Shown here: piece after piece, positions 5,804-6,710 of the stretch
Position numbering within the stretch: position 1 is the first letter of the stretch
Layout of the letters: the number at the start of each line of letters is the position of its first letter
NCBI GenBank assembly: GCA_020216575.1
Contig: JAIUYC010000215.1
Span: 1-6,710 of the forward strand
Length of the DNA stretch: 6,710 bases
Reading direction: 5' to 3'
Source: Coleofasciculus sp. S288
GTDB taxonomy: Bacteria > Cyanobacteriota > Cyanobacteriia > Cyanobacteriales > Coleofasciculaceae
Program-made: the position numbers and the translations under genes
The notes under the pieces: generated by a model
What the model was told of the DNA's origin: nothing
Databases searched by the model: none
Seen by the model: only the letters and a program-made list of their open reading frames with translations

Positions 5804-5876
5804 AAAAAAACGAGGCTCTACCCTATCTTGATGCAAAAATTAAATTCTGATTTTGCAGAGTAAGAATGGTAGAGCC
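5804..5876 (-). terminator. Compound hairpin terminator between convergent genes
   Basis: GGCTCTACC (5814-5822) and GGTAGAGCC (5868-5876) are exact reverse complements. Inside them TGCAAAA (5832-5838) pairs with TTTTGCA (5851-5857), and TCTT faces AAGA between the two. Read on the minus strand, the stem is followed after three bases by seven T (5810-5804), which suits termination of the DUF1361 gene. The plus-strand side has only a loose T-rich stretch (5884-5896), so stopping the methyltransferase transcript is less certain. Confidence 0.6.
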
Positions 5877-5909
5877 AGATTCCTGTTTTAAATTTTGAGT
5901 TGGTTCACT

Positions 5910-6548
5910 TTATCCAGAGGCAGTGCTACCAGAGCGTTTTTGGCTCCATCTGAGCATCAGCCCCAGAGTTACCTGCTTCATCAACCAGTAGAATACTACA
6001 AGCACCACAAACGTTATTGCCATAACCAGCACTGGACGTTTAGCGGTTAAATCGTTGAGTACAGTTTCTATCACATTATCGGGTTGAGTAACCAAGTCCC
6101 AGCTATTGAATCGGATGAATCGTCCTAAATAGATGCCAACAGCGCATAAAGCGTGGGTAATCAGCTCAGCCAACAGAATAAACTTACTCAATCCCTGTTG
6201 TCGCAAATAGTGAGTCAAATTAATCAAAGACAAGACGTAAGCTTCAAACCCAGCCAGGATAGCGAACAGATGCTGAGGGATAAGAACCAGGGTAACGATC
6301 CATATTGAGTACCCAGCTCGAACTGCTCCAATCAGGTGAATGATGTCTGTTAGCAGGTAAGGAGCATTGGGCAAAAAGGCGACGAAAACCAAAAATCCCA
6401 CCCACCATAGAACAGAGCGTGACTTAGATGCCCTGCGAAATAGCCAGTAACTCAAAGCCAACGGTATAAAAGCCAAAAACAGATTCCAAGCCATCCACCT
6501 ACTGTGGCGATGCCAAGCTTTCCATGCTTGAGTAAGTAGACCTTTCAT
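5910..6548 (-). CDS. DUF1361 family integral membrane protein
   Basis: An inner-membrane protein of unknown function, 212 residues from the preferred start and typical of the family in length. Numbered from that start, six or so hydrophobic segments lie at about 20-36, 47-60, 80-100, 102-113, 122-141 and 173-190. The family hallmarks are a WN pair at the first segment (21-22), FLPNAPYLLTDIIH in and after the second (58-71) and IYLGRFIRFNSWDL near 139-152; the conserved Pro, Asn, Asp, His and Arg in or near the membrane suggest a binding site or channel, which is inference. Two ATGs compete: 6554 has AAAGG only two bases away, while 6548 has it eight bases away, so I prefer 6548. A TATACT on the minus strand at 6609-6614 is a possible -10 box. 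It runs convergent to the methyltransferase. Confidence 0.82.
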   Translation of the reverse strand: MKGLLTQAWKAWHRHSRWMAWNLFLAFIPLALSYWLFRRASKSRSVLWWVGFLVFVAFLPNAPYLLTDIIHLIGAVRAGYSIWIVTLVLIPQHLFAILAGFEAYVLSLINLTHYLRQQGLSKFILLAELITHALCAVGIYLGRFIRFNSWDLVTQPDNVIETVLNDLTAKRPVLVMAITFVVLVVFYWLMKQVTLGLMLRWSQKRSGSTASG

Positions 6549-6554
6549 GGGCAT

Positions 6555-6710
6555 TACCTTTGGCGCGAATCTACAGTTTCGAGTTTGTTTAGATAGTGCT
6601 GCTTCACCAGTATAACTACTTCAAGAATGGTGATTCTGTCGCTACGAAGCATAGGATTCGCAACATGAGTTATTGAGAACGCACACAAAACTGGGATGTC
6701 AAGTATCGAT
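6555..6710. other. Right-edge non-coding stretch upstream of the DUF1361 gene
   Basis: No gene is supported in these 156 bases. They should hold the DUF1361 promoter, read leftward. Apart from the TATACT at 6609-6614 and an isolated minus-strand TTGACA near 6696-6701, which are not at promoter spacing to each other, no repeat or hairpin stands out. Confidence 0.4.

Overview
The window looks like a piece of a cyanobacterial chromosome, probably filamentous. Four copies of the octamer GCGATCGC (HIP1) fall in 6.7 kb, and two gaps carry dispersed GGGCGGGTTT/AAACCCGCCC and TATAGCG(A/G)TTCTC repeats of a kind common in such genomes. The secreted RTX protein with the C-terminal domain typical of cyanobacterial RTX proteins and the DUF1361 membrane protein fit the same picture. 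The assignment is inference; no rRNA or tRNA is present to anchor it.

Layout. Positions 1-139 hold short repeats and the tail of a repeat family. Positions 140-3471 carry a gluconate module on the minus strand, a GntP-family permease transcribed first and an FGGY-type gluconokinase second. They are separated by 407 bases full of hairpin repeats, including a MITE-like nested inverted repeat. Positions 3472-3841 are a divergent control region without a gene. On the plus strand follow a calcium-binding RTX protein (3842-4855) and a class I SAM-dependent methyltransferase (best start 5072, end 5788). A minus-strand DUF1361 membrane protein (about 5910-6548) converges on the methyltransferase, and a long compound hairpin with a T tract on the minus-strand side lies between them.

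How the genes work together. The permease and kinase form a clear pathway: gluconate is imported and phosphorylated to 6-phosphogluconate, which enters the oxidative pentose phosphate route. Neither a GntR-type regulator nor a 6-phosphogluconate dehydrogenase gene is in the window. The RTX protein, methyltransferase and DUF1361 protein show no evident functional link to this module or to each other. I see no RNA gene, CRISPR array, toxin-antitoxin pair or complete transposase gene. The most unusual material is the repeat-packed gap inside the gluconate module rather than a new multigene system.
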